A stretch of DNA of 64,000 nucleotides from Treponema sp. Its GTDB lineage: Bacteria; Spirochaetota; Spirochaetia; Treponematales; Treponemataceae. The DNA is taken from contig SFOB01000001.1 of the NCBI GenBank assembly GCA_004554075.1, positions 1 to 64,000 on the forward strand. Direction: 5' to 3'. The notes beneath the pieces were generated by a model. That model did no database searches, was not told the origin of the DNA, and saw only the letters and a program-made list of their open reading frames with translations. The translations under genes and the position numbers were made by a program. This document shows, one piece after another, positions 8,641-17,076 of the stretch; position 1 is the stretch's first letter; the number at the start of each line of letters is the position of its first letter.

Positions 8641-9611
8641 TACTTCAAAATCTCAGGCATCTCAATTGTATCGTAACATGCAGGAAGTACGATATTCTTG
8701 TTTGCAGGATACATCCACTGAGTTGTCGGAATCACATTCTGTGCATCTTCGCTGATAAGGAACTCAATAAACTTCTTTGCTCCCTCAGGATTCTTAGCAC
8801 CCTTTACAAGGCCGGCACCTTCAACCTGCATAACGTGACCATCAGTAAAAGTCAAAGCCTTAAACTGGTCGCCCTCGCCATACTCAATATGATAAGCAGG
8901 ACTAGTTGTATAGCTGATAACCAGAGGAGCCTCGCCGTCTGTAAACATACCGTAGCCAACACTCCAGCCAGGAGCCATAGTCAAAATTGAAGGCTGCAGA
9001 CGCAGCATATAATCAGAAGCCTTATTGCCATAAACTTTTTCAACCCAGGTTTCAAAACCAAGGCCAGGAGTACTTGTGCGGGCATCCATAAGAATCAGCT
9101 TCTTTTTGTAAATATCTTTTGTAAGATCTTCAAGACAAGCTGGAGCTGGTACATTTGATTTTGAGTTCCAGATGATAGCAAAAGGACTGTAATCATAAGG
9201 AGTCATAAGCCACTTGCCGCCAAGAGCTTCTTCCAGTCCCTCTCCTACCACAGCAGCGTTTGCAGGCTTAAAGCTTTCAAACACACCGCTCTTTGCAGCC
9301 TTTTCTGTAAGGTTGTTATCAAGGCCTAACAGAACATCAGCATAAGGATCTTTCTTTTCGAGCATGGCCTTAGAAAGAATCTGAACACCATCACCGCAGT
9401 CAATAAAGGTAACCTTGATGCCTGTCTTTTCTTCAAAGCGCTTTGCAATTTCAGGACCAGAGCCCCATTCACCACAGAAAGAATCGTAAGTGTAAACGAT
9501 TACTTCATTGAGACGAGCTGCGTCAACTTTTGCTTTTGATTTTTTGCTTCCCGCATAGAGAGAGCAAACCATAAGAATAGATAAAACGATAAGGATATGA
9601 ACTTTTTTCAT
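8640..9611 (-). CDS. thiB: Thiamine-binding periplasmic protein
   Basis: A 323-residue solute-binding protein with a cleavable signal peptide (about residues 1-21). The mature part starts EVIVYTYDSF, as in the ThiB family of extracellular solute-binding proteins, and continues with TGIKVTF and YADVLLGLDNNL. It captures thiamine or its phosphates in the periplasm and delivers them to ThiP. The ATG lies five bases after GGAGG, which is the 3' edge of the TPP riboswitch. Confidence 0.9.
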   Translation of the reverse strand: MKKVHILIVLSILMVCSLYAGSKKSKAKVDAARLNEVIVYTYDSFCGEWGSGPEIAKRFEEKTGIKVTFIDCGDGVQILSKAMLEKKDPYADVLLGLDNNLTEKAAKSGVFESFKPANAAVVGEGLEEALGGKWLMTPYDYSPFAIIWNSKSNVPAPACLEDLTKDIYKKKLILMDARTSTPGLGFETWVEKVYGNKASDYMLRLQPSILTMAPGWSVGYGMFTDGEAPLVISYTTSPAYHIEYGEGDQFKALTFTDGHVMQVEGAGLVKGAKNPEGAKKFIEFLISEDAQNVIPTTQWMYPANKNIVLPACYDTIEMPEILK

Positions 9612-9700
9612 ACCTACCTCCGCCGGTATTATCCGGATCAGGTTCTAAGGGTATAATCTCAGGCGGCCCCGACAACGTCGCAAAACCGCCACCCCCGGTA
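9612..9700 (-). promoter_or_regulatory. TPP riboswitch
   Basis: Read on the minus strand, the leader has the THI-box features: a GGGGG 5' part, CTGAGA (9657-9662), then an ACCTGATCCGGATAATACC core leading into CGGCGGAGG. The closing helix pairs TACC (9697-9700) with GGTA (9615-9618), which takes up part of the GGAGG ribosome site at 9617-9621. Thiamine pyrophosphate binding should therefore block thiB translation. The fold is established knowledge; the ribosome-site masking is inferred from pairing. Confidence 0.95.
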
Positions 9701-9734
9701 CAGTGATTGGACTGTATTTTTAATTCAGATTAAA

Positions 9735-10334
9735 TTACAGATATTTTTTGATAGCGTCAAGCAGTTCCGAGTATTCAGTAAATGCAGGATACTGCGGATA
9801 CTCCTTGATAATCTTTTCTGTTGAACGGAAGAGGAAGCCTGCCTTAGAAGCCTCAATCATACCAAGGTCATTGAAGCTGTCGCCCGAAGCAATAGTTTCA
9901 AAACCAATAGACTGAAGAGCCTTTACAGTAGTGAGCTTGCTCTTGTCGCAGCGCATCTTGTAGCCGGTAATTTCGCCCGAATCAGAAACAATCAATTCGT
10001 TACAGAAGATTGTAGGCTGGCCAAGCTTTTCCATAAGAGGAGCCGCAAACTGGCTGAAGGTGTCGCTCAGAATAATAGTCTGGCAGCATGAACGCAATTC
10101 ATCGAGGAACTTTTTTGCACCAGGCAGCGGGTCAATTTTCTTGATTGTATCCTGAATCTCTTTAAGACCAAGTCCGTGCTCTTTAAGAATGGCAATACGG
10201 TATTTCATCAGCTTGTCATAATCAGGTTCGTCGCGGGTTGTGCGGCGAAGTTCAGGAATACCAACAGTATCAGCAAAAGCAATCCAAATCTCAGGCACCA
10301 GAACGCCTTCAAGGTCAAGACAGGTAATAATCAT
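9735..10334 (-). CDS. thrH: Phosphoserine phosphatase / homoserine phosphotransferase
   Basis: The 199 residues follow ThrH of Pseudomonas closely: it starts with a CLDLEGVLVPEIWIAFA-type segment (nucleophile Asp7), then LSDTF (motif II) and SGDSFNDLGM (motif IV). ThrH is a HAD phosphatase that dephosphorylates phosphoserine and can transfer phosphate to homoserine, linking serine and threonine synthesis. It lies directly upstream of the thiamine operon on the same strand; read-through into the riboswitch is possible. A short palindromic repeat precedes it. Confidence 0.88.
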   Translation of the reverse strand: MIITCLDLEGVLVPEIWIAFADTVGIPELRRTTRDEPDYDKLMKYRIAILKEHGLGLKEIQDTIKKIDPLPGAKKFLDELRSCCQTIILSDTFSQFAAPLMEKLGQPTIFCNELIVSDSGEITGYKMRCDKSKLTTVKALQSIGFETIASGDSFNDLGMIEASKAGFLFRSTEKIIKEYPQYPAFTEYSELLDAIKKYL

Positions 10335-10354
10335 TTTTGTTCCTCAGTTTTAAA

Positions 10355-10377
10355 TGTCCCCCCGGCATGCCCGGGAG
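10355..10377. repeat. Degenerate short palindromic repeat
   Basis: A GC-rich imperfect hairpin centred on CATGC, with CCCGG/CCGGG arms and a TGTC flank, upstream of thrH. It resembles the GTCAT-type repeats but is worn. Confidence 0.45.
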
Positions 10378-10440
10378 TTTTCTATAAAATACCCTATTTA
10401 TTGAAAATTATCAAGGAACATGTAATTGTACTGATGCCTA

Positions 10441-10752
10441 TCATTCCTCCGCCATAATTCTGACCATTTCACTAACAGCATTTTTTTCGTGGTCTTTTAG
10501 TTTGGGAAATTGTTGAATAATCATTTTTAATCTGACATCGGCTTCTGATTTTTCATCAGGAAGACAGTTATCAATAATACATTCGTAAGAAACGTTAAAC
10601 AATTTAGAAAGCTGTCTTACTACAGATAATGGGAAATCCAGTTCCATATTTTCATATTTTATGAGTGTCTGACGAGAAATACCTAATTCCTCAGCCAGCC
10701 CCGTTTGTGTGTATCGATTTTTTTCACGTAAACTTTTTACTATTGATTCCAT
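10441..10752 (-). CDS. XRE-family transcriptional regulator
   Basis: A 103-residue protein whose N-terminal half is a Cro/C1-type helix-turn-helix (residues ~4-57, with TQTGLAEELGISRQTLIKYE as the HTH). The C-terminal ~45 residues are helical and charged. Its ATG overlaps the stop of the KilA-N gene by one base (TGATG), so the two are translationally coupled. It is the likely autoregulator acting on the palindromes upstream of the pair. The small size and coupling resemble antitoxins, which is inference. Confidence 0.8.
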   Translation of the reverse strand: MESIVKSLREKNRYTQTGLAEELGISRQTLIKYENMELDFPLSVVRQLSKLFNVSYECIIDNCLPDEKSEADVRLKMIIQQFPKLKDHEKNAVSEMVRIMAEE

Positions 10753-11606
10753 CAGTCTGTTCCTTTTTCCTCTTGAGTTCCCTGATCTTCACTTAGATTT
10801 TCATCTTTTGCCAAAAATCTTAGTCCACCCGTGTTTTCCAATACCTGCATCTGCTGAATTGCAATTTTATTAAGTTTTTCAAGTCGTTCACTTTGTGGCA
10901 AGCCATCATTTATAAAAACAGAATTAAGATTTTCCATATTACTAAGACAGATAAGCTGATTAATTGTTGCATAATCACGGATATTACCTTTTAGATCGGG
11001 ATTTATATCACGCCACTCTCGCGCTGTCATACCGAACATGGCAACGTTCAGCATATCCGCCTCGTCTGCATATACAAAAGATTTTTGCTGAGGAGTTAGT
11101 TCTGGAGGAATAAGATTTTGTTTAATTGCATCAGTATGAATATGATAATTGATTTTTGCAAGTTCTCGCCTGGCACTCCAACCAAGCTGCTTTTGTTCTT
11201 CGGCTTTAAGACGTTGGTATTCTTTTATAAGTAAAAGATGAAATCTTGGACTAATCCACATACCAAAATGATATGCAATATCACGATGCGCATAAGTTCC
11301 ACCATACCGCCCAGCTTTTGAAATGATTCCGACAGCATTAGTCCTTTCAATCCAGGTTTTAACAGAAAGTACAAAATTGTTACTTCCTGCCATATTTTTA
11401 ATTGTACCGAATTCGGTACAATTAAAATTAGGATTATACAGTAATTCCCATTCACCAAGATATTCTATTGTGCTTTTGAGACTAAGCCATCGAAAGATAA
11501 TATGTTCCTGCATATTACTCCGAGCCATATCCGTTAATGAAATATAATCATCTTCGTTTTGCTGGATAACCGTTATTTCTGTATTTTCAACCTTTATTTT
11601 CGCCAT
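10752..11606 (-). CDS. KilA-N domain protein
   Basis: The 284 residues contain a KilA-N DNA-binding domain (about residues 10-135: DYISLTDMARS, FRWLSLKSTIEYLGEWE, NFVLSVKTWIERTNAVGI, GRYGGTYAHRDIAYHFGMWIS, where each piece is a separate segment), followed by a conserved C-terminal part with LTPQQKSFVYADEADMLN. Such proteins are common in phages and as chromosomal genes of gut bacteria; their role is unsettled. The start follows GGAG. It forms an operon with the XRE regulator behind a promoter buried in palindromes, suggesting an imported, self-regulated module. Confidence 0.8.
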   Translation of the reverse strand: MAKIKVENTEITVIQQNEDDYISLTDMARSNMQEHIIFRWLSLKSTIEYLGEWELLYNPNFNCTEFGTIKNMAGSNNFVLSVKTWIERTNAVGIISKAGRYGGTYAHRDIAYHFGMWISPRFHLLLIKEYQRLKAEEQKQLGWSARRELAKINYHIHTDAIKQNLIPPELTPQQKSFVYADEADMLNVAMFGMTAREWRDINPDLKGNIRDYATINQLICLSNMENLNSVFINDGLPQSERLEKLNKIAIQQMQVLENTGGLRFLAKDENLSEDQGTQEEKGTD

Positions 11607-11624
11607 GCCATTATCTCCAATTTA

Positions 11625-11672
11625 TAATAGCATGCTATTAACTTATTGTAAAGTTTACAATACAATATTGTA
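11625..11672 (-). promoter_or_regulatory. Triple-palindrome operator and promoter of the KilA-N/XRE pair
   Basis: Three perfect inverted repeats lie side by side: 16 bases (11625-11640), TTGTAAAGTTTACAA (11646-11660) and TACAATATTGTA (11661-11672). On the minus strand TTTACA, a 17-base spacer and TATTAT form a promoter; the 16-base palindrome covers the spacer end and the -10 box, the second covers the -35 box. XRE autorepression is inferred. Confidence 0.65.
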
Positions 11673-11825
11673 TATTTTATTACACTTTACTATTTTCCTC
11701 CCCACTATAGATTTTTACAATCTTAATAATCTAAATTACGGAGACATCACCTGTACCATCAAAGGCATTCAGTATGTCAACTGACATGATTGGGATAGTT
11801 TTATTTAGACTAACTGATTTTACAC

Positions 11826-13895
11826 CTACTCCACCACCTTCACTGACTTAATGATGATACTGCGGCCATTTATAAAAATACAATCTGATTCTTCTAGCGT
11901 TTTCGCAAGTTTTTCATCGATACTCAAAGAAACTGTGCCCGATTTTTTTATTTCAATACACCAGCCGTCTTTAAGAGTACCGCCTTGTATTTTTACATTC
12001 TTCTCCTGAACTACTTCACGCCATTTCAGATTTGAATCAGTAAAAGCAAACTGCATTATTGCATCAGAACCGGTTGTTTCAATTTCGAATTCAAACTTAT
12101 ATTTTGCAGGAGTAGAACGAACCAGTATTTCTGGACTGATTCTAAGCCCATCGTCAAAATTCTTTTTCTCTACAGGCTCAGAAATAAGATTTTTTCCGAC
12201 AATGCTTTCAATCTTCAGAGTATTCTTTTTTACGAACTCATCACTTAAAGGATACTCCTTTCCTTCACAGCCATAAATCAGCGTATCAACATATTCATTA
12301 TCATACCATTTTAAATCCTGAAATGATAAATAACCAAAACAATTCCACTGACATCTGTAATCACCATCGTTAATCATAGTTACGCCGCAGGAACGGCCAG
12401 ATTTCTTTGCTTCTGCAAAAAAATCTTTAAGACAGTTTATGCGTTCCATAACCGGAATTGAACGATCATGAAAGCCTTCAGACATATAAACCGGAATATG
12501 CTTTAAAAAAAACTGCTTGTCATAAGTAGCAAACCATTCTTTTAGATTTGCCTTTACACTATCCTGATATAACTTTTTTGAATAAGGCTTTCCGCAGCCC
12601 ATAGGATAGCAGTGGAAGGTTGGAATGAGCTTATCCTTAACCTTATCCTTTGGAAGACTGAAAACTTTACTGTAAAGTGACTTCTCTGCCCCACTATAAC
12701 CTTCTACCATTATAAACCGTTTTGTGTTGTTTCCACCTGTCGAACGGATTGTATCTACAATCGCCTGATTATATTCCTTCAAAATAGAATAATTCTTTTT
12801 GCATACAGCACAATCATCTTGTGGATGCCAGTCATGCTCATGAAAACAGTTAATAGGCTCATTCAAGGTTTCAAAAATCAGATGTTCATCATAAGTGTTA
12901 TTAAAAGTTTTTGCATACTGCAGCCATATTGCCTTTAAGAATCTCAGAGATTCTTTTTTATTTTTCTCATCTACAGAATAACCGGCATAGTGTACGCTTT
13001 CTTCAGCCTTTTTGCGGAAAGTTTCATCCTGCAACATTTCTGCAACCGGTCCGCACACAATTACATACATATCTTCTTCAATAGCCCAGTCAACAACCTG
13101 CTTTACGATTTTCATAAAGCGAGGATCAATTGTATAATTCTCATCAATAAGGTGAGCATAAGAAGCAACCTGAAGTCTTAAAGTTTTAAAGCCTCTGTTT
13201 CTGATAGTCTGAATAATTTCCTTTGTAGGCCTTACTGCTCCATTCCAGTGATAACAGTCAAGACCAAATTCCTGCCAGGCACTTACAGAATGCAAAGCAT
13301 CGTAATGAAAGCCAGCTCCAAGTCCTGCTACAAAATCCCAGGCACTGATTGAATCATTAAACTTTCCGCTTGTTGCAGTATCAATAATCGGAGCTTCACC
13401 AGTAGGAGCTGCAATATCAATTTTCTGCGGGTTACTTATCTTTTCCAAAGTAATTTCATCAATTCTAAATTTGTATTTTAAGATATGATTTACAGACATA
13501 ATATCAAGAATCTCAAGAGTTGAAACTCCATCTTTAATCGGAATCACCATTTCTGTAAGGTAAGAAGGACAGTAAGTAGAGTCTCCCCAGTAGTCTGCAG
13601 TTGGATCTTTTTTATAACAGGTATGTACATGAAAACCATAATCACCCAAAGATTTATATTTAATTCTTATGATATTATAATTACTGATATCTTTATCCAG
13701 CCATAAGCCAATAGATGATTGATTTTCATAATTTCGTTTTACAGTAATAATTCTGGAAGCCTTATCATAAGTCATCGATTTATCATCATTAGCTGACACA
13801 ATAGCATTCAAATCAATTTTGAACGGTTTTACATTCTGTGCAAAAACAGTAATACCACTAAGGAAGAAAATCAAAAGAAACAATTGTTTTTTCAT
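11826..13895 (-). CDS. Secreted GH5-family glycanase with N- and C-terminal accessory domains
   Basis: The 689-residue protein starts with a signal peptide (MKKQLFLLIFFLSG, cut after VFAQ). Residues ~25-150 look like a carbohydrate-binding-type beta domain, ~170-545 are a GH5 TIM barrel, and the last ~90 residues are another beta domain. The acid/base is the glutamate of ETLNEPIN and the nucleophile the glutamate of IPVYMSEGFHD. Family GH5 includes endoglucanases and mannanases; the substrate is not decided here. The ATG at 13895 is preferred, ten bases after AGGAG; a TTG at 13904 would be too close to that site. A second GH5 gene lies at 29456. Confidence 0.87.
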   Translation of the reverse strand: MKKQLFLLIFFLSGITVFAQNVKPFKIDLNAIVSANDDKSMTYDKASRIITVKRNYENQSSIGLWLDKDISNYNIIRIKYKSLGDYGFHVHTCYKKDPTADYWGDSTYCPSYLTEMVIPIKDGVSTLEILDIMSVNHILKYKFRIDEITLEKISNPQKIDIAAPTGEAPIIDTATSGKFNDSISAWDFVAGLGAGFHYDALHSVSAWQEFGLDCYHWNGAVRPTKEIIQTIRNRGFKTLRLQVASYAHLIDENYTIDPRFMKIVKQVVDWAIEEDMYVIVCGPVAEMLQDETFRKKAEESVHYAGYSVDEKNKKESLRFLKAIWLQYAKTFNNTYDEHLIFETLNEPINCFHEHDWHPQDDCAVCKKNYSILKEYNQAIVDTIRSTGGNNTKRFIMVEGYSGAEKSLYSKVFSLPKDKVKDKLIPTFHCYPMGCGKPYSKKLYQDSVKANLKEWFATYDKQFFLKHIPVYMSEGFHDRSIPVMERINCLKDFFAEAKKSGRSCGVTMINDGDYRCQWNCFGYLSFQDLKWYDNEYVDTLIYGCEGKEYPLSDEFVKKNTLKIESIVGKNLISEPVEKKNFDDGLRISPEILVRSTPAKYKFEFEIETTGSDAIMQFAFTDSNLKWREVVQEKNVKIQGGTLKDGWCIEIKKSGTVSLSIDEKLAKTLEESDCIFINGRSIIIKSVKVVE

Positions 13896-14010
13896 AAGTG
13901 ACAAACTCCTAAAGAAAGATATCTTTCTTCTATATTAAACTCCCCATTACGATTCTGTCAAATTCATAGAAATGCTTTTTTATTGCTCCAAGATGTGCTA
14001 AAATCAATTT

Positions 14011-15273
14011 ATGCCTCAGAAGAAATCATCACGAACTACATCCAGCACAACAAAGCGCAAGACCAGCACAAAACGCAGCAGCCGTACGACCCGCCGCACC
14101 ACAAAAAGGCCTAAGGTTTATATTCCGGCTTATAAGGCAATTATTCTGTGCTGTGTCATTATTACTATCTGCATGAGTCTACTTCTGGTGACTACCCTCA
14201 AGGAGCCGGACCGAAAGCTTTCTGAGGCTGCAATTCAAAGATATAAAGAAGAAATTGTTGATTCAAAAAAACAGGTTGAAGAAGTAAAAGAGCCCGCTAA
14301 AAAAGCCGAAACTGCGAAAAAAACAGAGGACACAAAAAAGGCTTCTTCTACAAAAAATAGCGACGCTTCAAAAAAATCAGATTCTTCAAAAAAGACCGAG
14401 TCCCCGAAACAGGAAGCAAAAAAGAAAGAAACTCCAAAAGAAGAATCTCCAAAGAAAACCGAGCCTCCTAAAAGAATAGAAACTCCACAGTCTAAAGAAG
14501 AAAAAAAGCCGGCAGAAACAAAAGACGCAGCTCCGGCCCCTGCTCCAAAAACTCAGAGCGAGCAGAAATCAAAATTCAACTTCCCCCCTGCAAAAAACGG
14601 TGCCCAGTTGATTTTCGTTTTCGATGACGGCGGACAGAATCTTTCACACCTCAAGCCTTTCTTAAATCTGCCCTTCCCTATAACAGTTGCAGTTCTTCCG
14701 CAAATAGTACATTCGAAAGAAACTGCTGCCCAGGTTCGCGCATCTGGTAACGAGCTCATTCTTCATCAGCCAATGCAGTCTGTAAACGCAAGTGTGAATC
14801 CGGGACCAGGTGCAATCAAACCTGATATGGATGAAAATCAAATAAAATCAATTCTCTTCAATAATATAAACGAGATTGGGCCTGTTGCCGGCTTGAATAA
14901 TCACGAAGGATCTGGCATTACAGCCGATGCAGAAAAGATGGCGACAGTTTTACAGTTTGCTTCTCAGGAAGGTATTTACTTTCTCGACAGCCGTACAAAT
15001 GTTGAAACTAAGGTGCCTTATGTTGCCCGCGAACTTGGATATTCTTACTACGAACGAAACATCTTTTTAGACAACGAAAAGACAAAAGAAAACGCTCTTA
15101 AGGAGCTTAAAAAAGGCCTTGACCTTGCAAATAAAAATGGAAGCGTTATAATGATAGGCCATATCTGGAGTGCAGACTTTTTACCGGCATTTTTACAGGA
15201 AGCATACCCGGAGCTTAAGGCTCAGGGCTACACATTCAGCACGGTAAGTAAGTCAAAGGCTAAGAGGAATTAA
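14011..15273 (+). CDS. Divergent polysaccharide deacetylase (YibQ/DUF610 type), membrane anchored
   Basis: The 420 residues comprise a basic Ser/Thr/Arg-rich N-terminus (1-35), one membrane helix (~45-65), a Lys/Ser/Glu/Pro-rich repetitive spacer (~75-190), and a divergent polysaccharide deacetylase domain (~195-418) with FVFDDGGQN, VAVLP and LNNHEGSG. The spacer is the sort of flexible linker that spans the periplasm or peptidoglycan. The family is often near cell-wall hydrolases and may deacetylate glycan, but the activity is unproven. tsaD begins on the base after its stop. The ATG lacks a ribosome site, and a TAAAAT box at 13999-14004 would place transcription start on the ATG. Confidence 0.85.
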   Translation: MPQKKSSRTTSSTTKRKTSTKRSSRTTRRTTKRPKVYIPAYKAIILCCVIITICMSLLLVTTLKEPDRKLSEAAIQRYKEEIVDSKKQVEEVKEPAKKAETAKKTEDTKKASSTKNSDASKKSDSSKKTESPKQEAKKKETPKEESPKKTEPPKRIETPQSKEEKKPAETKDAAPAPAPKTQSEQKSKFNFPPAKNGAQLIFVFDDGGQNLSHLKPFLNLPFPITVAVLPQIVHSKETAAQVRASGNELILHQPMQSVNASVNPGPGAIKPDMDENQIKSILFNNINEIGPVAGLNNHEGSGITADAEKMATVLQFASQEGIYFLDSRTNVETKVPYVARELGYSYYERNIFLDNEKTKENALKELKKGLDLANKNGSVIMIGHIWSADFLPAFLQEAYPELKAQGYTFSTVSKSKAKRN

Positions 15274-16305
15274 ATGAAGGTTTTAGGAATAGAAAGCAGC
15301 TGCGATGAAACAGCCTGCGCAATCGTAGAAGACGGAAGAACAATTTTAAGCAACGTTGTTGCAACACAGATTCCTTTCCATAAAATTTACAAGGGCGTTG
15401 TACCAGAGATTGCAAGCCGTAAACATGCAGAGTGGATTTTACCGGTTGTAAGACAGGCCCTCAAAGAAGCAAACATGACTCTGGACGAAGTTGATGCAAT
15501 AGCCGCAACTAACAGACCAGGGCTCATGGGTTCCCTTCTCGTTGGCTTTACCTTTGGAAAAACTCTTGCCTGGGCAACCAACAAACCTTTTATTGCAATC
15601 AACCATATGCTGGGCCACCTTTATGCAGCCCAGCTTCAGACTCCAGTAGAGTATCCTTTCCTTGGCCTTCTCGTAAGCGGCGGCCACTCAATTATCTGTA
15701 AGGTAAATGGATTTGATGATCTTGAGATTTTAGGAACTACAGTTGATGACTCTGTCGGCGAAGCCTTTGACAAGGTTGCTAAGTTCTACGGACTCGGCTA
15801 CCCTGGAGGAGTTATCATTGATAATCTTGCAAAAAAGGGTGATCCTAAAGCAGCAAAGTTCCCGGTTCCAAAGCTTGATGAAAATGAACACAAATATGAT
15901 GTTTCTTTCTCAGGGCTTAAGACTGCAGTAATTCACCAGTGCGACCTTTTCTGGCAGCCAGGCTACGAGCATAGTACAGAAAACATGTGCGCTGCCTTCC
16001 AGGAAACAGCAATCAAAACTCTGATTGGCAAATTACTGAAAGCCGCAGACGACACAGGTCTCAAAACAGTTGTTTGTGGCGGCGGTGTTGCAGCAAACTC
16101 TCGCCTTCGCGCAATGCTGGCAGAAAGAAGTGACCTCAACTGCATCTTCCCTCCTCTCAAGCTTTGCGGCGACAACGGAGCTATGATAGCTGGCGTTGCC
16201 TACCACTTCCTCCAGCGCGGCGACCGCAGCGACATGAACACCGTAACCTGTGCACGTATCCCTCAGTTCAAGCGAGGTCTGGATCAGGTTCGTCACAACA
16301 AATAA
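15274..16305 (+). CDS. tsaD: tRNA N6-adenosine threonylcarbamoyltransferase
   Basis: TsaD (formerly Gcp) transfers threonylcarbamoyl to A37 of tRNAs that read ANN codons, together with TsaB and TsaE. The 343 residues begin GIESSCDETACAI; metal histidines lie in HMLGHLYA, and the ATPase loops in VSGGHS and GGGVAANSRLR. Its ATG directly abuts the preceding stop, so the pair is coupled. Confidence 0.96.
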   Translation: MKVLGIESSCDETACAIVEDGRTILSNVVATQIPFHKIYKGVVPEIASRKHAEWILPVVRQALKEANMTLDEVDAIAATNRPGLMGSLLVGFTFGKTLAWATNKPFIAINHMLGHLYAAQLQTPVEYPFLGLLVSGGHSIICKVNGFDDLEILGTTVDDSVGEAFDKVAKFYGLGYPGGVIIDNLAKKGDPKAAKFPVPKLDENEHKYDVSFSGLKTAVIHQCDLFWQPGYEHSTENMCAAFQETAIKTLIGKLLKAADDTGLKTVVCGGGVAANSRLRAMLAERSDLNCIFPPLKLCGDNGAMIAGVAYHFLQRGDRSDMNTVTCARIPQFKRGLDQVRHNK

Positions 16306-16356
16306 ATTCAGCATGACGACCATTTGCAAAACTTGCAGATGAAATAAAGGTTTTGT

Positions 16357-16395
16357 AAAAAAAAATCCGGGGCTGTCTTAGTGGGAGCCCCGGAT
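16357..16395 (-). terminator. Rho-independent terminator
   Basis: A 10-bp stem (16365-16374 with 16386-16395) of sequence ATCCGGGGCT/AGCCCCGGAT. On the minus strand it is followed by eight T, so it ends the PNPOx-like gene; it may also stop tsaD transcripts. Confidence 0.8.
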
Positions 16396-16414
16396 ATATA
16401 TATTTATTAATCGT

Positions 16415-16816
16415 TTAGAACTTTACAACCTTAGGTGCACCGCCAAAGCTTGAAAATGTTGCAGTTGCATTCTTAAAATAAAGCACTTCAGTGTTATCAT
16501 CATCAGCTGAATACATATTTTTGAGTTCAGGATAATGTTCAAGCATATCTACCTTAGGCTCGCGGCGATCATCACGAACGAGTTCACCGGCAAGACGGAG
16601 CCAGCTTCCTGTAGATCCGTCAAAGCAGCAGAGTTCAACTTTTGGATTCTTCTGAATCTGCTTAGAAACATCCTTACTCTTTCCTGTCTGGATGTAAAGC
16701 TTATCTTCAAAAATATTGATTGTTCCAAAAGGACGGTTTCTTGGCTGTCCATCAGAATCAACTGTAGCTAAATAGTAAGTTCCACACTTTTTGATAAAAT
16801 CAAATACTTCTTTCAT
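16415..16816 (-). CDS. Pyridoxamine 5'-phosphate oxidase-like (flavin split-barrel) protein
   Basis: A 133-residue single-domain split barrel: YYLATVDSDGQPRNRPFG at the start (FMN-phosphate contact region), LYIQTGKSKDVSKQI and VELCCFDG follow. Proteins of this family bind FMN, F420 or haem; the small single-domain type is usually a flavin oxidoreductase of unknown substrate. GAGGTG precedes the ATG. It runs convergent to tsaD and divergent from the aro leader. Confidence 0.82.
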   Translation of the reverse strand: MKEVFDFIKKCGTYYLATVDSDGQPRNRPFGTINIFEDKLYIQTGKSKDVSKQIQKNPKVELCCFDGSTGSWLRLAGELVRDDRREPKVDMLEHYPELKNMYSADDDNTEVLYFKNATATFSSFGGAPKVVKF

Positions 16817-16905
16817 TTTTTCACCTCAGATATATTATAGCACATCTTTATTGTAAATTGTTAGGTAAAACTAAAAAAAAATGTTTCTATTTATAATAAC
16901 ACTAC

Positions 16906-16934
16906 TTGACACTTTTTTTTCATAGCAGTAAAGT
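16906..16934 (+). promoter_or_regulatory. Predicted aroF-tyrA promoter
   Basis: A perfect TTGACA (16906-16911) is followed after 17 bases by TAAAGT (16929-16934). Transcription would start only a few bases before the leader peptide ATG. A second possible -10 box, TATAAT at 16892-16897, has no good -35. Confidence 0.55.
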
Positions 16935-16944
16935 AAATATACAA

Positions 16945-17016
16945 ATGAAAAACATCACTTACGCATACTATTATTACTATTATTCTCACAAGTCTTGCAG
17001 AGTTCTGGCAAAATAG
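16945..17016 (+). CDS. Tyrosine-rich leader peptide of the aroF-tyrA attenuator
   Basis: A 23-codon open frame with seven tyrosine codons, six of them in a row (ATG AAA AAC ATC ACT TAC GCA and then six Tyr codons), ending at TAG 17014-17016. The codon run, the position just before a terminator hairpin, and the downstream genes for DAHP synthase and prephenate dehydrogenase (tyrosine pathway) identify it as an attenuation leader. No Shine-Dalgarno sequence is seen before its ATG. Confidence 0.88.
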   Translation: MKNITYAYYYYYYSHKSCRVLAK

Positions 17017-17076
17017 ATGCTGATGTACATAAATCGGTAATTTCAAGGAACTCTGAAAAAGAGTTCCTTTTTTTTT
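16999..17076 (+). promoter_or_regulatory. Transcription attenuator (antiterminator/terminator)
   Basis: The terminator stem pairs 17045-17053 with 17061-17069 and is followed by nine T (17068-17076). Segment AGAGTTC (16999-17005), within the last codons of the leader peptide, can instead pair with GAACTCT (17048-17054) and prevent the terminator. Ribosomes stalled at the tyrosine codons would leave this segment free, so low tyrosine allows aroF-tyrA transcription. The mechanism is inferred from pairing and from classical amino-acid attenuators. Confidence 0.85.

Noticed and set aside
9699..9716. TACAGT-GATTGG-ACTGTA inverted repeat with T run on the plus strand, upstream of the riboswitch
   Set aside because: No plus-strand gene ends here and no T run follows on the minus strand, so a terminator or operator role could not be supported.
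11700..11825. A short open stretch reading YGDITCTIKGIQYVN followed by a stop, upstream of the KilA-N pair
   Set aside because: It is too short, has no ribosome site and no recognised homology. It could be a gene remnant but the evidence is not enough to call a pseudogene.
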